Source: Macrophomina tecta (Eukaryota; Ascomycota; Dothideomycetes; Botryosphaeriales; Botryosphaeriaceae). Taken from it: DNA of 64,000 bases. Where the stretch lies: the NCBI GenBank assembly GCA_024180945.1, contig JAKSGN010000007.1, positions 2,542,001-2,606,000 on the forward strand, in the 5' to 3' direction. The position numbers and the translations under genes were made by a program. The notes under the pieces were generated by a model, which saw only the letters and a list, made by a program, of their open reading frames with translations, had not been told where the DNA came from and made no database searches. This document shows, piece by piece, positions 1 through 11,156 of the stretch. The first letter of the stretch is position 1, and each line of letters opens with the position of its first letter.

Positions 1-1923
1 CCGAGCGATAGCAAGCAGCTTCTACGCACCTACCAGCGTCCGATACTGGTGGATTTCTACAGCGAAAATCCTCGGCAACATGTACATCCCTCTGTGAGGC
101 GCAAGAAGCAAATCCCTGTGCTTTAACTCAAGCACCGGGCCTCCACAGCTGCAACGCCCCTTTCAGGCTCCTTCTGCTGCACTGCCGCCTCCGTGTGCAA
201 ACTCTAGGCACAGCCTGCTGAACCGATGGGCAGATGATCCTTTCCAAGACATCCACAATCTCCCTGCTCCTCCTGATGCTCTTTCCACTGCCATCAAGCC
301 CCTTCAGTAACACAAAAGATATCATTTCCACAGCGCTAGCCATGGCGCCGTATCGAGCCCGCTCCGCTCCCATTCTCTCACGTGTACGGAACTTCGGGCC
401 TCCCAACCGCCCTCGCAACACACGGACGAAAGGCGTGAGCACATGGAATGCACAGCGTCAGCGCCTCTTCACGCGCACGCATTCAGCTTTCGTAAGCGGA
501 AGATGACACCACGTACTGCTAGAGACGTAGAATTCAAGAGTCCGATCCATACGAGCCACGGAGGGTAAACATTCGTAGAACATACCCAAGTGGCGACGTA
601 GCACTGCAACCTCCAAGCGGATGAACCAACCGATTTGCGAAGCCGGCACGCCCCGGATCCAAGACCACGAGGGCCACACCCCAGAGATCTGTCCTAGTGA
701 ATTAGATCTTCTCCCTCGCTCCCTCCCTCTCTCTGCGGGCACGCCCAGCGTCCATTCGTATTCAGCACCCGCCAAGCCCCCAGGCGCTCTCTCGCCGCGG
801 CAAAACGCCAAGGGACGATAAAAACAAAAAATAAAAGCAGGCCCTCACTGCTTCCTCTCTCTCCGTCCAGAAACCTGGGGCCTTGCGACCAAAGGGCGGA
901 AGGAGAGCAGCAGCACCGGCCGGCAAAGGGCGGACGTGTCATGGGCTCGTCACAAATAAATATGTGGTGCATACATCCAAACAGGCTGTGACCGGGAGCA
1001 GCAAAGCGCGCCGCGGAAGAATTGGCTCCATTCCTTTGGAGACCCGGTCGCTGCCGACCAATAACGGAATGGCTGGACCAAGCACGCCAGAGAATGCGGC
1101 GGCCAGGGTACGGAGAATTGGGAGACTGGGCTGCTGGTGTCGGCCTGATCGACGGGAGACAGTGCGCACGGACGTCTTCCTCTTCCTCTTCTTCCGATCT
1201 GGAGGGTCTGTCTCACTTTCAGGTGGCAGGGACGACGTCATTGGCCAGGAAGGGATTTGTGGTGTGCAGAGCGACTGAATGCGAAAATGTCTTTTTGATT
1301 CTTTTTCCAGATAGTTTATCTCTCTATTCAGGCAGAAGCTGTGCCGTCCGCCGAGGACATATAATCTCTTCGAATGTTTTGGGAAAAGAAACAAAATGGC
1401 AAGGGTATGCTACTGCGCGATAATGGTGGGGGTATGCTGCGCTTGGAAAACGACAAGGAAAAGCTGAAAGCAGATGCCACGGAAAAAGGAAAAGAAAAAC
1501 CAACGGACAAGGAACGCCGCGCCATGCAATGAGACGAAAATGCTGGATAGAAAAAAGTGTATCAACAAAAAAATAGTAGAGAGCAAAAGTGGGGGGAGTT
1601 TGAGAAAAATAGGTATTGCTACCCTTTTCTCATGAAGAAGCGAAATTATGTAGAAGACGCAAAAAAGCTATTTACAGACTGTGTCAGCAACAATGATTTT
1701 TTTTTTTTTTCCCTCCTCCGAAAGAATCGTCCAAAATGACTTCTCCTATGGCAGCAAGAAGCTCGCCCAATGACGTATCCACCGAGCGAATATGCCACTT
1801 CCCTCTAACGCTCACGTACTCGTAGAATTGCTGCCTCCACGCTTTTTCGCAAAAACAGGAAACATCAAAACATCATTCCTCATCATGCGGGCTGTGAAAA
1901 TAGTGTCCTCTTTCCGCTCTCTT
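1..1923. other. intergenic, no supportable gene
   Basis: No coding region is supported here. The open frames are short, overlap on both strands, and show no domain, signal or splice structure I recognise. The last few hundred bases lie just downstream of the ferric reductase stop codon and probably hold its 3' UTR; a T-run is seen near 1698-1710. Confidence 0.5.
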
Positions 1924-3786
1924 TTAGTACGTAAACGCCTCCTCGATGAAGTCCACACTTCCCTCGTCCACTCTTGAGCGCACCGCGGTCCTGACTCCAT
2001 CGGAGAAAGCGCCGGCACCGCAAACGGTAACAGCGACGGCACCGATGCGCTCGGAAATTTCGCGGTCGATGATGGTCTGGACGTCGCAGCGACCGGGGAA
2101 CATCTGGACTGAGCCGGATGTGCTGTTGATCTCGGAGTGGTTCTTCGGGCGGGTGATGAAGAGGAGGATCTTGAGGACCTCGCGGCGGCCGGGCATGCGG
2201 AGGATCTCGTCCATCCAAGGCCGCACCCACTCCAGGCACTCGGTGTTGGGAATGCTCCAGACGAGGACGACCTTGCGCGCGGCAACGGTACCTCCGTTGT
2301 AGCCGGCAACGAGGTGACGGACAAAGGATGTCTGGTGGGTGATACCGACACCGGCGGCGAAGAGAATGCACGTGCCGTAGCTATCGAGCGACTCATGGCC
2401 ACCGTAGGGGCCCTCAATCATACCGTAGGTGGTGAGGACGCCCATTGGCTGGACCTTGGCACGGTCGTACATCTTGCGAGTGAAGCCTTCGCGGGCACGG
2501 CAGACCAGGGAGATGCTGCGCATCGGCAGGTGCGGCCTCGTGAGGTCGTAGCTAGGGCTGGTGGTGGGCAGGCCAAGCTTCTCATCCCCAACAGAGGCTG
2601 GCATGGAGTAGTGGTGCGGGCTGGCCCAGGCGACAGAGAACGGATGCGAGGCCCAGCCGGCGAGGGACGGGACGTAGAGGTGGACGTGCGAACCAGGACG
2701 GTGGTCCCATGTGCGGACCAGGTCGATGGTGACGCGGCAAGCATCGTTAGGCAGAGCCTCGATGGTGACCTTGGACATGCCGCGGCGCATGCTGACGTTG
2801 TACTTGACGCACTTCCACAAGCGGAAGAGCCATTCAGCAACCCACATGCCAAGGCAGAGCTTCATCCAGGGAAGCTGGGGCAGGGAGTGGAGGTCAATGT
2901 GGACCCAGGCGCCCACGATAGCGAAAGCGACACCCAGGCGGTGGAAGTTGATGAAGGTCTCGTAGAAGGCGTGGCGCAGAGGCGACCAGGCTTGGATGCC
3001 AAGAAACATGAAGAAGGCGGTGCCAACCATGCCCCAGGCGTACGAGGGCTTGGTGGCGAGGTGCTCGCCAATGGAGGCAAAGCTACCGGCGTTGACGGTG
3101 TTGATCATCCAGCAGAGGGTGTGGAGGACGGATTCGAGGATGACGATGCGAGCGGCCCAACGGTGGAGAAGGTTGAAGGTGTCGTAGCTGACGTGAAGCA
3201 TCCAGATCAAAGGGTTGTTGCGCAGGGCGAACAGGATGGTCGGGATGAGGTTCAGGGCAGCAAGCGTGCCGGTTCTTCCACGGAGAGCGGCGACGACGGA
3301 GGCAGACTCGGAGCGCGACCAGGGCAGGCAAAGGCAGTAGGCGACGTTGCTCATGCCGTAGACGACGAGGATGAGCATGTGGAAGCGCGACGGCAGGGTG
3401 CCAATGCTGATGGCCGAGGACAGGCGGATCTCCTCGTTGTGGCGCTTCTTCCAGAGCGGGGCGTAGATGATGTGCTTCTTGAGCCAGGGGACTATGCGGG
3501 TCTGGTTGTGGCGCCAGTAGACCTGTCTGTGAGCGGTGCCCATGGTGGAGACATGGCGCAGGTGAGAGTTGTACATGCGCATGAAGCGGATGATCAGAGT
3601 CATGCCGATGATGCAGCCGAAGCAGCCCAGCAGGACGTCGACCCACAGGTAGTTGCCTGTCTGGTCGACGCCGGTGAGGCCATGGGAGAAGGCGAAGGGG
3701 TCCTTGTCGGTGTCGACGACGTCAGAGAGGCCGCGCTTGATGACGTCGGACCAGGAATGTTGTTGCATAGCGCCAGGCGATGCCAT
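1924..3786 (-). CDS. ferric/cupric-chelate reductase (FRE family)
   Basis: Intronless 620-residue membrane flavocytochrome. It is expected to reduce Fe(III) or Cu(II) chelates outside the cell with cytosolic NADPH, through FAD and two haems. The start is the ATG at 3786; codons further upstream in this frame begin with TTG. A membrane segment lies near residues 45-68 and a ferric-reductase transmembrane core spans about 130-330. Four haem-ligand histidines show the classic spacing: H208 and H222, then H282 and H296, each pair 14 apart. The FAD-binding motif HPFSVAW is at 381-387. NADPH-binding signatures are GPYGG (459-463), AAGVGIT (477-483) and CGAGAFSD (589-596). Family length and motif order match fungal Fre proteins or the related NADPH-oxidase superfamily. 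There is no EF-hand, and the first haem pair sits as in Fre proteins, so ferric reductase is preferred. The metal substrate cannot be told from sequence. Confidence 0.93.
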   Translation of the reverse strand: MASPGAMQQHSWSDVIKRGLSDVVDTDKDPFAFSHGLTGVDQTGNYLWVDVLLGCFGCIIGMTLIIRFMRMYNSHLRHVSTMGTAHRQVYWRHNQTRIVPWLKKHIIYAPLWKKRHNEEIRLSSAISIGTLPSRFHMLILVVYGMSNVAYCLCLPWSRSESASVVAALRGRTGTLAALNLIPTILFALRNNPLIWMLHVSYDTFNLLHRWAARIVILESVLHTLCWMINTVNAGSFASIGEHLATKPSYAWGMVGTAFFMFLGIQAWSPLRHAFYETFINFHRLGVAFAIVGAWVHIDLHSLPQLPWMKLCLGMWVAEWLFRLWKCVKYNVSMRRGMSKVTIEALPNDACRVTIDLVRTWDHRPGSHVHLYVPSLAGWASHPFSVAWASPHHYSMPASVGDEKLGLPTTSPSYDLTRPHLPMRSISLVCRAREGFTRKMYDRAKVQPMGVLTTYGMIEGPYGGHESLDSYGTCILFAAGVGITHQTSFVRHLVAGYNGGTVAARKVVLVWSIPNTECLEWVRPWMDEILRMPGRREVLKILLFITRPKNHSEINSTSGSVQMFPGRCDVQTIIDREISERIGAVAVTVCGAGAFSDGVRTAVRSRVDEGSVDFIEEAFTY

Positions 3787-6700
3787 TTGTTGCTGCGGGG
3801 ATGCGTGTTTGGAAACGGACAAAGGAACCCGGACTCGTGGCTACGCGTCGAACCGTGTCGCAGTAGGGGTTGTCGAGGTCCTGAGGCCCTTGGTCCCGGG
3901 AACGATTGTGGGGGTCAGAACGCGCCAGGCGTCGAGCACTGCAAGTAAGGAGCTGGTGGTGGTGGTGGTGGTGGTGGTAGAGTAAGGAAAGGCAGCGAGA
4001 TGGACAGCGCGGTTAAGAGGGCGGAGGGCGGCCGAGAGAGGAGAGGGATTGGAACAATGGCTATCTATGTCTATCCAGAGTCATGACAATGGCATTGTCT
4101 TGCGGCAGGCGGTCCAGAGGGCGAGTGAGATCGCGGCGTCAGGTGAGCGTGGGCTGTCGGGGGCGTCGGGGTGAGGCGGGTTGCGCGCGGATGTGCAGCA
4201 GGGCAGGCGGCGGGAGATATCCAGCGCGGCGGGGGATTGCGATCGTCGAGTGATGTCAACGCCAGGAGTCGGGGCTTGTGCAGCGGCACGAGGGAAGACG
4301 AGGATAAAGTCACCAGCGGCCGGCGTGTGGTGGTGGGCAGAGAAGGCGGCAGTCGTGGCAGAAACGAGGGAAACACGACGGACGGGGTTTCAGAAACGAA
4401 GAGAAAACGAGGCACCTGGTCTGGAGAAGAGGCGAGCAGAAGGGGGTCCAAGGAGGGCGGAGTGGATGTTTATGGGCGCAGGCTCTGGCCGGTGCATTGG
4501 CAGCCAATCATGCGGGCAATACCGCGCGCCTTGATGCATTGCAGAGCCGCTGCGAGCGGGCTCCGGGGCTCCCTGGTCGTACCACCGTGTGCCGACCGTG
4601 CGCTGACGGCGGAGCTCACGCCATGCGCTTCTGGACGAGACTGGCTGGCCGGCGGTCGTTGCGAGCTCCGGCTGGTCGGCTGGCGACAGCGCTGGCCGGT
4701 GTTGGCCGTTTCAGAGCGCGGCCGCTGCGGGTAGCGATAGGCTGCCCGCGCCCGCGTTCCTGCAGCGCCCGCCAGCCACGCGCTTGGCCGCGAGACAGCG
4801 CCGCCAGTCGCCGCCGTGCCCCTCTGCGCCAGCTGCCGTGCGCCGGCCAGCTGAACGCCTGCATCGCCCGCCGCCGACCACTGCCATCGCCCGCCGGCCC
4901 TCTGCGGCGCCGCGCGCAAGCGTGAAACAGCTGCGCCAGGAAACCTGCCGTTCCTGGCATCCCGCCCCTGCGTCGATCCAGCTGCTCCCCTCTCTCCACC
5001 TCCTCCCGCGCCCGTCACCGCGCCAGACAAGCCTTGGAGACGAAACAACTCTATCCGCCCGGCCAGCGCCCGCGTGCTCGCCCTCTGCCTCCGCCCGCGC
5101 CGCCCCGCCGCAGGATCGCGCGCACCCCCATCATCTCTCTTATCGGCCATGGCATCTATGTGCGACGCTTCGCGGCCGCCGCGCTGGAAGAGGAAGAAGG
5201 CGGTGGAGTCGCATGCCGCATGCCGCATGCCGCTTGCCCGCTGGCCGCTGGCTCGCCTTCCGAAACGCCCTGCCCTCTCCGCTGCAGGCCCGCCACGCCG
5301 CGACTGAGCCCGCCCATCCGCGCTGAACCAGACACTCGAGACAAGGCTTGGTCTGATCGCCATCGCTTGCGCCTTTTGTGCCGCATTGCGTGCAAAAATT
5401 GCCCGTCTTGGTTGGTGCCGGGCCATCAAAAGCGCTGCTTTCGGCGCCCACCAATCATCCCCTCGCCCCAGAGCAGCTTTCAATCCACGACTGCACTGGC
5501 ATCCTGCGCCTACGTGCGTACCGGCACCCGCCGCGCTCGCAGCGAAACAACCTCCGCATCTTGCCAATTGCCACGCTGACTTGCAGGACAAGACTGGAGC
5601 CGTGGTTGACCATCCCGTAGGGCTGCCGCCAACCTCCCGTCTTTGCCGTGGCACGCCGCGCGCGCGCCGGTACGCAGTCATCCCGCTTCAACTACCGTCA
5701 AGGCTGTAAAGTCACGTCCCACGGTAAACCTCCTCCTTCGCGCCCCGCCGGGGACCAGTCTGCATCTTCAGACGTCCGACCTTGCTGCGAGCAATGCACG
5801 CCCGCTGGCCTATCTGCACTTGGCTTTGCCGGCGATAACTGGATATTAGGGTGCAGCTGCCACCTCTGCCGCCATGCTAAGCGGGGCTGCGCTCCGTGGG
5901 GCTAACAAGATACATCCTCAGCTTTGGCCTCTCAAAAGTATTGGGACAAGACTTATCCAAGAAACACAGAGTGTTGTGGCGGCAGTGGGCGCAGACGCTC
6001 ATCATTTGCACCCTCCGCGCCCCTCCTGGCATCATCGTCATGCCGATTTACCCGCCCGGACGCTTTGCATCCACGACCTCTTCCCGGCCTTCTTGCAACT
6101 CGCCACCTTCTCCCCACCCACGGAGATGGCACCGCAGCAGACCGCACGATAAGGCAGATAACAATTGAACGCCAAACAACGGGGGTGCCGGCTGAATTGA
6201 TCTAGAACAAGGGAGCATGAATTTTCGGAGGCATTTAAAATTAGCTGCACTCTCGCTTCTGTCGGGCCATGACCGTTTCGATCGCCGGTGTGGGTCGCGT
6301 TAAGGGAGCGTGTCTCAGCTGCTCGGGTGCTTCCGAGCCAAACAACACCAAAACAATTGCAATTTTGGAGGCGCCTACCGCCAATGTAGGCGCATCCGGG
6401 ACAAGCAAAGTCATGATTTGCCAAGGTATGTACCTCCAAGCGAGGACACGATTAACGCCGTGCCCATCATGTCCACGTGGATGTGGTGTGAATGTCACTC
6501 AGATCCGCGACAGCGATCCATCTGTGGCCGGCTACCTGTGCCGTGTTTCCTGTCATCCGTTCTTTATTACTCTCTACTCTCACCACCTCAACTGTCGATC
6601 TGCGAATCCATGCATGGCCTCAAGCGGCATCCTCCATTGCTCAGCGGCTACGTACCTATGCCGTCCAAATAACTGCTGCTATGTCTCTCGCACGCTTCTC

Positions 6701-7587
6701 GGATACTCGGCAGAAATCGCTGCTCCGACTGTCGGATTTACTCTCTGGCTCATTCCGCTGCGAAACAGCATGCGACGTAGCGGTTTACTCATCTGGTGGT
6801 CAGCACTTGACAATCAAATGCTGCTATCGGGGAGTTCCGACAGCGAAACATCCCCACCACTAACGAAACCCAGCAGGTGAAACTACTGGTGCTTGCTTCC
6901 GTGCATGCGTTCTATCGACTTTTTGCATTCTCGTCATCTCTCTTCACCCTCAATCCGTGCCGTGCCCTCCTTTCTACCGACTATTAATAGCTGGGTACAA
7001 AGAACAGACTTAGCGAGGCACGGGTACGTAGACGGCGTTTGTCGTGGTGGATCGCCGTATCGCGTACAGCGAGATTGATTGACCCACAGAGCGACGAATC
7101 CAACACCGCCGACTTACCCGTTCGGGGGCGCTTTTGGTCAAGAGGTTTTCTTTTTTGCGAAGGCTCGCTTGGTGGGATACGAGCGCCTTCTCCGGCCGGT
7201 GGCTTGCTACGTACACATCTCGGCAGCTTGGCCTCGAATGGTCAGAGACGCGTTGGCGCTGTTGAGCGTTGCTACGCCACCTCCGTGTGTTTTTTTGTGC
7301 CGCCGTCCGTGGCTGTCGGCACCGCTGTGCTTTTTGCTGATGGCAGCGGCGGACATCCTTTTCACCGTTTGACAGCTCGGGAGAAAGTGGTCTGTCTTTT
7401 CTTGCTCTCCTCCTTGTCACATCCTCACATATCTCCCGAAAAGCAGGATTGCCTTGACGCAATGCCGACACACGGCCTTGTTCGTGTCTCGTTGATCCAG
7501 TAAGTAAGAGAAAGCTTGCGCAAGCGTCGTGGTACAGTAGTAGACAAGATGAATAGGGGGCTCAGCGATACCAGATATCGCAGATGG
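3787..7587. other. long GC-rich gene-poor region upstream of the ferric reductase
   Basis: No supportable gene in 3.8 kb. From about 4,100 to 5,900 the DNA is very GC-rich and has long open frames on both strands at once. Their translations are Arg/Ala/Gly/Pro-rich low-complexity strings without domains, so I read them as chance openings. A GGT repeat sits at about 3954-3978 and a short tandem gcatgcc-type repeat near 5213-5235. Part of the region is probably promoter and leader of the ferric reductase. From about 6,170 to 7,587 composition is ordinary and nothing is recognised. Confidence 0.5.
3954..3978 (+). repeat. GGT trinucleotide microsatellite
   Basis: An uninterrupted run of about eight GGT units lies about 170 bp upstream of the ferric reductase start codon, so it could fall in its promoter or 5' leader. 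Read on the gene's own strand it is an ACC run. Confidence 0.9.
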
Positions 7588-8049
7588 CTATTCTACTAAG
7601 CACTCCCAATACAACTGTGAATCTGTGTAATGGAACACAGGAGAGAAGATCCGCTCCTTAAGCGCCCAATCACGCTGTATCAGTGGATTGGTCTTGATGG
7701 ATCTTCTGCGAAGATCAGAAGCTTCTAGAGGGCTGTGGAGACATATCAATTGGCTATTTTTCGCGCCGCTCCATAACACCGAAGCATTTTCTATGGTATT
7801 GTTACGGTCTTCGCGGCGGGCCCCGTCTTGCTGAATTTGTACATTGAAGCACCCGCCTTCATTGTCATCGCCGACCTCTGCCGCGATCGTCACTACTGCT
7901 TGACTGTAAACTGCACCGTCTTCGAGGGTTCTGCCTCCCAATCTCCAGAAGGATCCTGGACAGTGCATTAGCATCTACCAACGGTAGCGGTAGCCAAGTC
8001 ATCGTGTGATTATCACCGCATCACTGGTCGCTTTAAGCAAACCGGGCAA
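7588..8049 (-). pseudogene. HET-domain (heterokaryon incompatibility) pseudogene fragment
   Basis: Translation of the minus strand gives broken but recognisable core blocks of the fungal HET domain in the right order. These are a DAVIITR block followed by LGYRYRW (family pattern: DAI..TR.LG.RYLWiDALCI), then CTVQDPSGDWEAE in a neighbouring frame, then VYSQAVVTIAA...EGGCF, then NPLIQRDWALKERIFSP and QLYWEC (family: PL..R.WvlQERlLSpr...QlfWEC). Two in-frame stops are present, TGA at 7999-8001 and TAG at 7975-7977. The CTVQD block needs a frame change in and another out at about 7911-7975. The upstream SYCWG block and the region after the WEC block are not found. I infer a dead, truncated copy. 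HET genes control self/non-self recognition at hyphal fusion and commonly occur as decayed copies. Confidence rests on motif order, not on a database search. Confidence 0.72.
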
Positions 8050-11000
8050 CTAGATGAATGATCTTTACGAGGACGAGGACGAGGTCGAGGGCGAGAACGC
8101 CGGTGCCAACCTGGAAGCGCTGGCAGCGATGAAGATGATGGGTCATGGGCAAGCCTTGCTTCATGAGCTCATAGGCGGCTCATATGTGCTATCGGATTGG
8201 GGCTGACGGGCAGGCGCGCCCTGGCAGTATACTACCATGAGCCGGGCATGGAAGCTACGGAGCTAAAACACCAATCGCCGCCTGCAAAAGGCATCGGGAG
8301 CGCCTGGAGCTCGCAGCGACTTGTTACTTCCTTCGGGCTGCGACGTGCCCAGCGCGACCGTCCACACGGCAGCCGCCAGGGGCGTTGCTCATGAGACTAA
8401 CAACACGCAGCAAGACCTTCGCGAGTGCAATGAGACACTGAGCTGCTGATTTGCCCCTCAGCCAGCAGCCTAACTCGGACTTTGTGACTTTTCAAGATGA
8501 GAATTCTTCCTCGATTGTCCGCGCACGGTGAACAATTCAACGAAAAATGATTGAAAGTGATCTGCTACTGATCATCGTTCGTGTCAGCCCCAGCCAGTGC
8601 AATAGAGGCGACACTGTGCCCAGGGAGATAAGCGGGGCTCAGTGCTCTCCAGGCCGGTCCCAAAAAAAAAAACTGGTACAGCAAGCGGTACCCCGTAGGG
8701 ACCTTTGCCGTTTCACGGGCAAAAGAACTGTTGCTACACCTGATCCAAGCCAGAAGGCTAAGATGAGCTGAAGAAAAAAGAAGAAGAGTAGAGGAGGTCG
8801 GGGGAGAGGGGTTTATATAGGCGGCCATTGGACCCTTGGAGCGACGTGGCACGGGCTTGGAGGAGGACGGATGACAAAGGTGACACACCTTTCTAGCTAA
8901 ACGAAAAGAGGGAGCAGGCGAGCCCGTGGGTCATTATTCGGAGGGCACCAGAGTCATGCAGCAAGACCGATGGCATCTGTAGGCTCGTAGATCTGCACAC
9001 GGCCTGTAGGCATGTGAAGGCGGTTTCCGTCACGTCTACAGCACTGCCCCCGCCCCGGCATGCTTGGATACGGCTGCCAGGAACGGAAGGGGAAATATGC
9101 AACCTGATCACCGCTAGGCATTGGCATCGCCGGCCATTCCTTGAGTATCCAGGCTATGACGGGCCTCTCCTGTTCGGCCCATTCAGGCCTTGCGTCGAGG
9201 CACCACTGCGTCTATATTCTAAAGTATCTCCTGCGAGCAAACGTCACAGCAATCTGCACCTGAGATATCAAGGATCCACCGTGGGCGGCGAGCGCTGAAA
9301 GAGGCCGGTTTCGTCCGCACGTACAAGCTCCGGGCATCGAGGTGGAGCTACAGCCACCAGCGGCCTCGTGGACCACATTTTCCCCTGCGCCTTTTTAATC
9401 CTGACGCATGGTTCGGGAGAGAGCTAGCGTGGGCTCGATTAAATGATGAGGCACGAAGATACATGCTCCCCTTCGCCTTTATAGATCTCTCCTTCCAATG
9501 CCCAATCTCGCTTTCTTTACTCCTTCTTCTAATAAACAGAAGGTCACCCAGATGACCTTGTGGGGGGCCATCATTACCTATCGGCGGTCCCTCGTACGTT
9601 CTGGGAGATCAAACTGGGACTTGTCGGACGCCAATGATCTTCCCATATGATGCAGCATCCTGATGTGAGCGTACCACACATTTCACCTCTTCATTCTATT
9701 TGTTTCGTCTTCTACTAACCATCGAAGCTCGAGGAATGACATCGGTGTTCCTTGTCGAGACATTCAAGCCGTACATTTTGGCGGCGAAGTCCAGTAACGC
9801 CCATTGCGTGTCCGAAACAGCGCAGTGGTATGACTCTTTACCCGCGAAGTCGCTTGGTGACTCACACGCAACCTCGCACGGGGCCGAAGCAGCTGGTTAC
9901 TGTAGAAGATCTTTGCCACCCCGAGCCTGCCAACTGCCCCGTTCCTACGCCGCTTGCGCAGTTTCTATAGCTCACTAACACCACGGCTCTGAAGAAATCG
10001 CCGTCCGATATACCTCGAACACACTTTGAGTTACATGGCGCGACGGCCACCGCTGGGGCCAACAGCATGGGGAGACGCACGAAGGTGAGGGTCAGGCAGC
10101 TGGGGTACTTGTCCTGAGCATGGCCGGGCATTTAGTCACCGGCAAACACACACCTTTCCCTTGCTGTGCCTGTGGCGACTTAGTGAGGCTGCGGCAATTC
10201 ACGTTACTTGGCATGGTGTTGAAGATTCAGGAACGTGCCATGGCGCCGGGACAACTCCTTGCCGACTGGTGCAACGAAGCCAAGGTCTATGTGTAGAATC
10301 TATGCGTAGCTGAAGAGTAGCAATCGCTGACAACTTCCTTCGCCAAAAAGCTTTCAAGGAACGGAGAAACCGTTTGGAGCTGCGGGGGCTCGCGTTCAAC
10401 CCGCCAGCTTGTCACTTTTGGTGCATACCGGGCCTGACTTCGCCAATGGATAGTATACAAGATGCTTGGACTATAAGTGCCATGACTGACTGGTAGAGCC
10501 ACCGAAGATTCACAAGGTAGGTAGCTAGCTAGCAGATCGACCCTCAAAAAACATAAAGCATCATTCAAGATCCACAATCCGCTTCCTATTGGGCTCTGCG
10601 CCCATCAAGCCACTTCTGAAGGCCGCAATGGCAGCTTTTGAGGAAGCCCCGCAGACCACTCAGGTTGCGGTTGAAGACGTGTGTAAGCTGACAAAAGCTC
10701 CAGACTCGTATTCGTATTCAGCATTGGAGAGATACTGTCCGCTCTCATGAAGAGTTAAAGCGCCTATCCTAGCGTAGATGCAAGAAAGGACGGAAGATGT
10801 TTTTATATGAATTACTACTTTAGCTTCTAAGGTCTTCTGCTTCGAGACAATACATCGAAGCTCAGAATCTGGTCTTTCAGTGTATGAAGAGGGCATATTT
10901 GACTTCATGAAAGCCCTGCAATACCGGAGACATTCTTGAAACCCTCGCTCAGTGGCTCGCGCAGGGCCAGTACGGCCTCTATTGGCGACACAATCGTCGT

Positions 11001-11156
11001 CAAGTAGCCAGACACGTCTGGCTGAACAGTTTCTTCGTTACAGGGTTTCGAGATATCAACAGGGGGCTTGACCTTAGAGGCTGGCGGTTCTGCGTCGAGA
11101 TAGTAAGATGCCAATTGAATATCTCTATTTCTTGCGACATATCCGTCATTATGCAA
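8050..11156. other. intergenic, no convincing gene
   Basis: No supportable intact gene. A small ATG frame at 8054-8206 (+) encodes about 50 residues with an acidic start. Two minus-strand frames, 10905-11156 and 10660-10908, abut and have protein-like composition; they could be a two-exon small gene or a relic. None matches a family I know, so none is called as a gene. Confidence 0.4.

Noticed and set aside
2137..3948. 603-codon open frame antisense to the ferric reductase
   Set aside because: It mirrors the real gene; strong G/C bias at third codon positions removes stops from the opposite strand. The translation is Gly/Val/Asp/Ala-rich without any domain.
4470..5681. 403-codon minus-strand open frame
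   Set aside because: Translation is low-complexity Arg/Ala/Gly with overlapping open frames on the other strand in the same GC-rich block, and no domain or splice logic.
6269..6880. 203-codon plus-strand frame with many Cys
   Set aside because: The cysteines have no regular spacing, there is no signal peptide or domain, and nothing supports splicing or expression.
10660..11156. Two abutting minus-strand frames that could be a small two-exon gene
   Set aside because: The join could be made at a TTGCAG-like acceptor, but no matching donor and no family likeness was found, so it stays uncalled.
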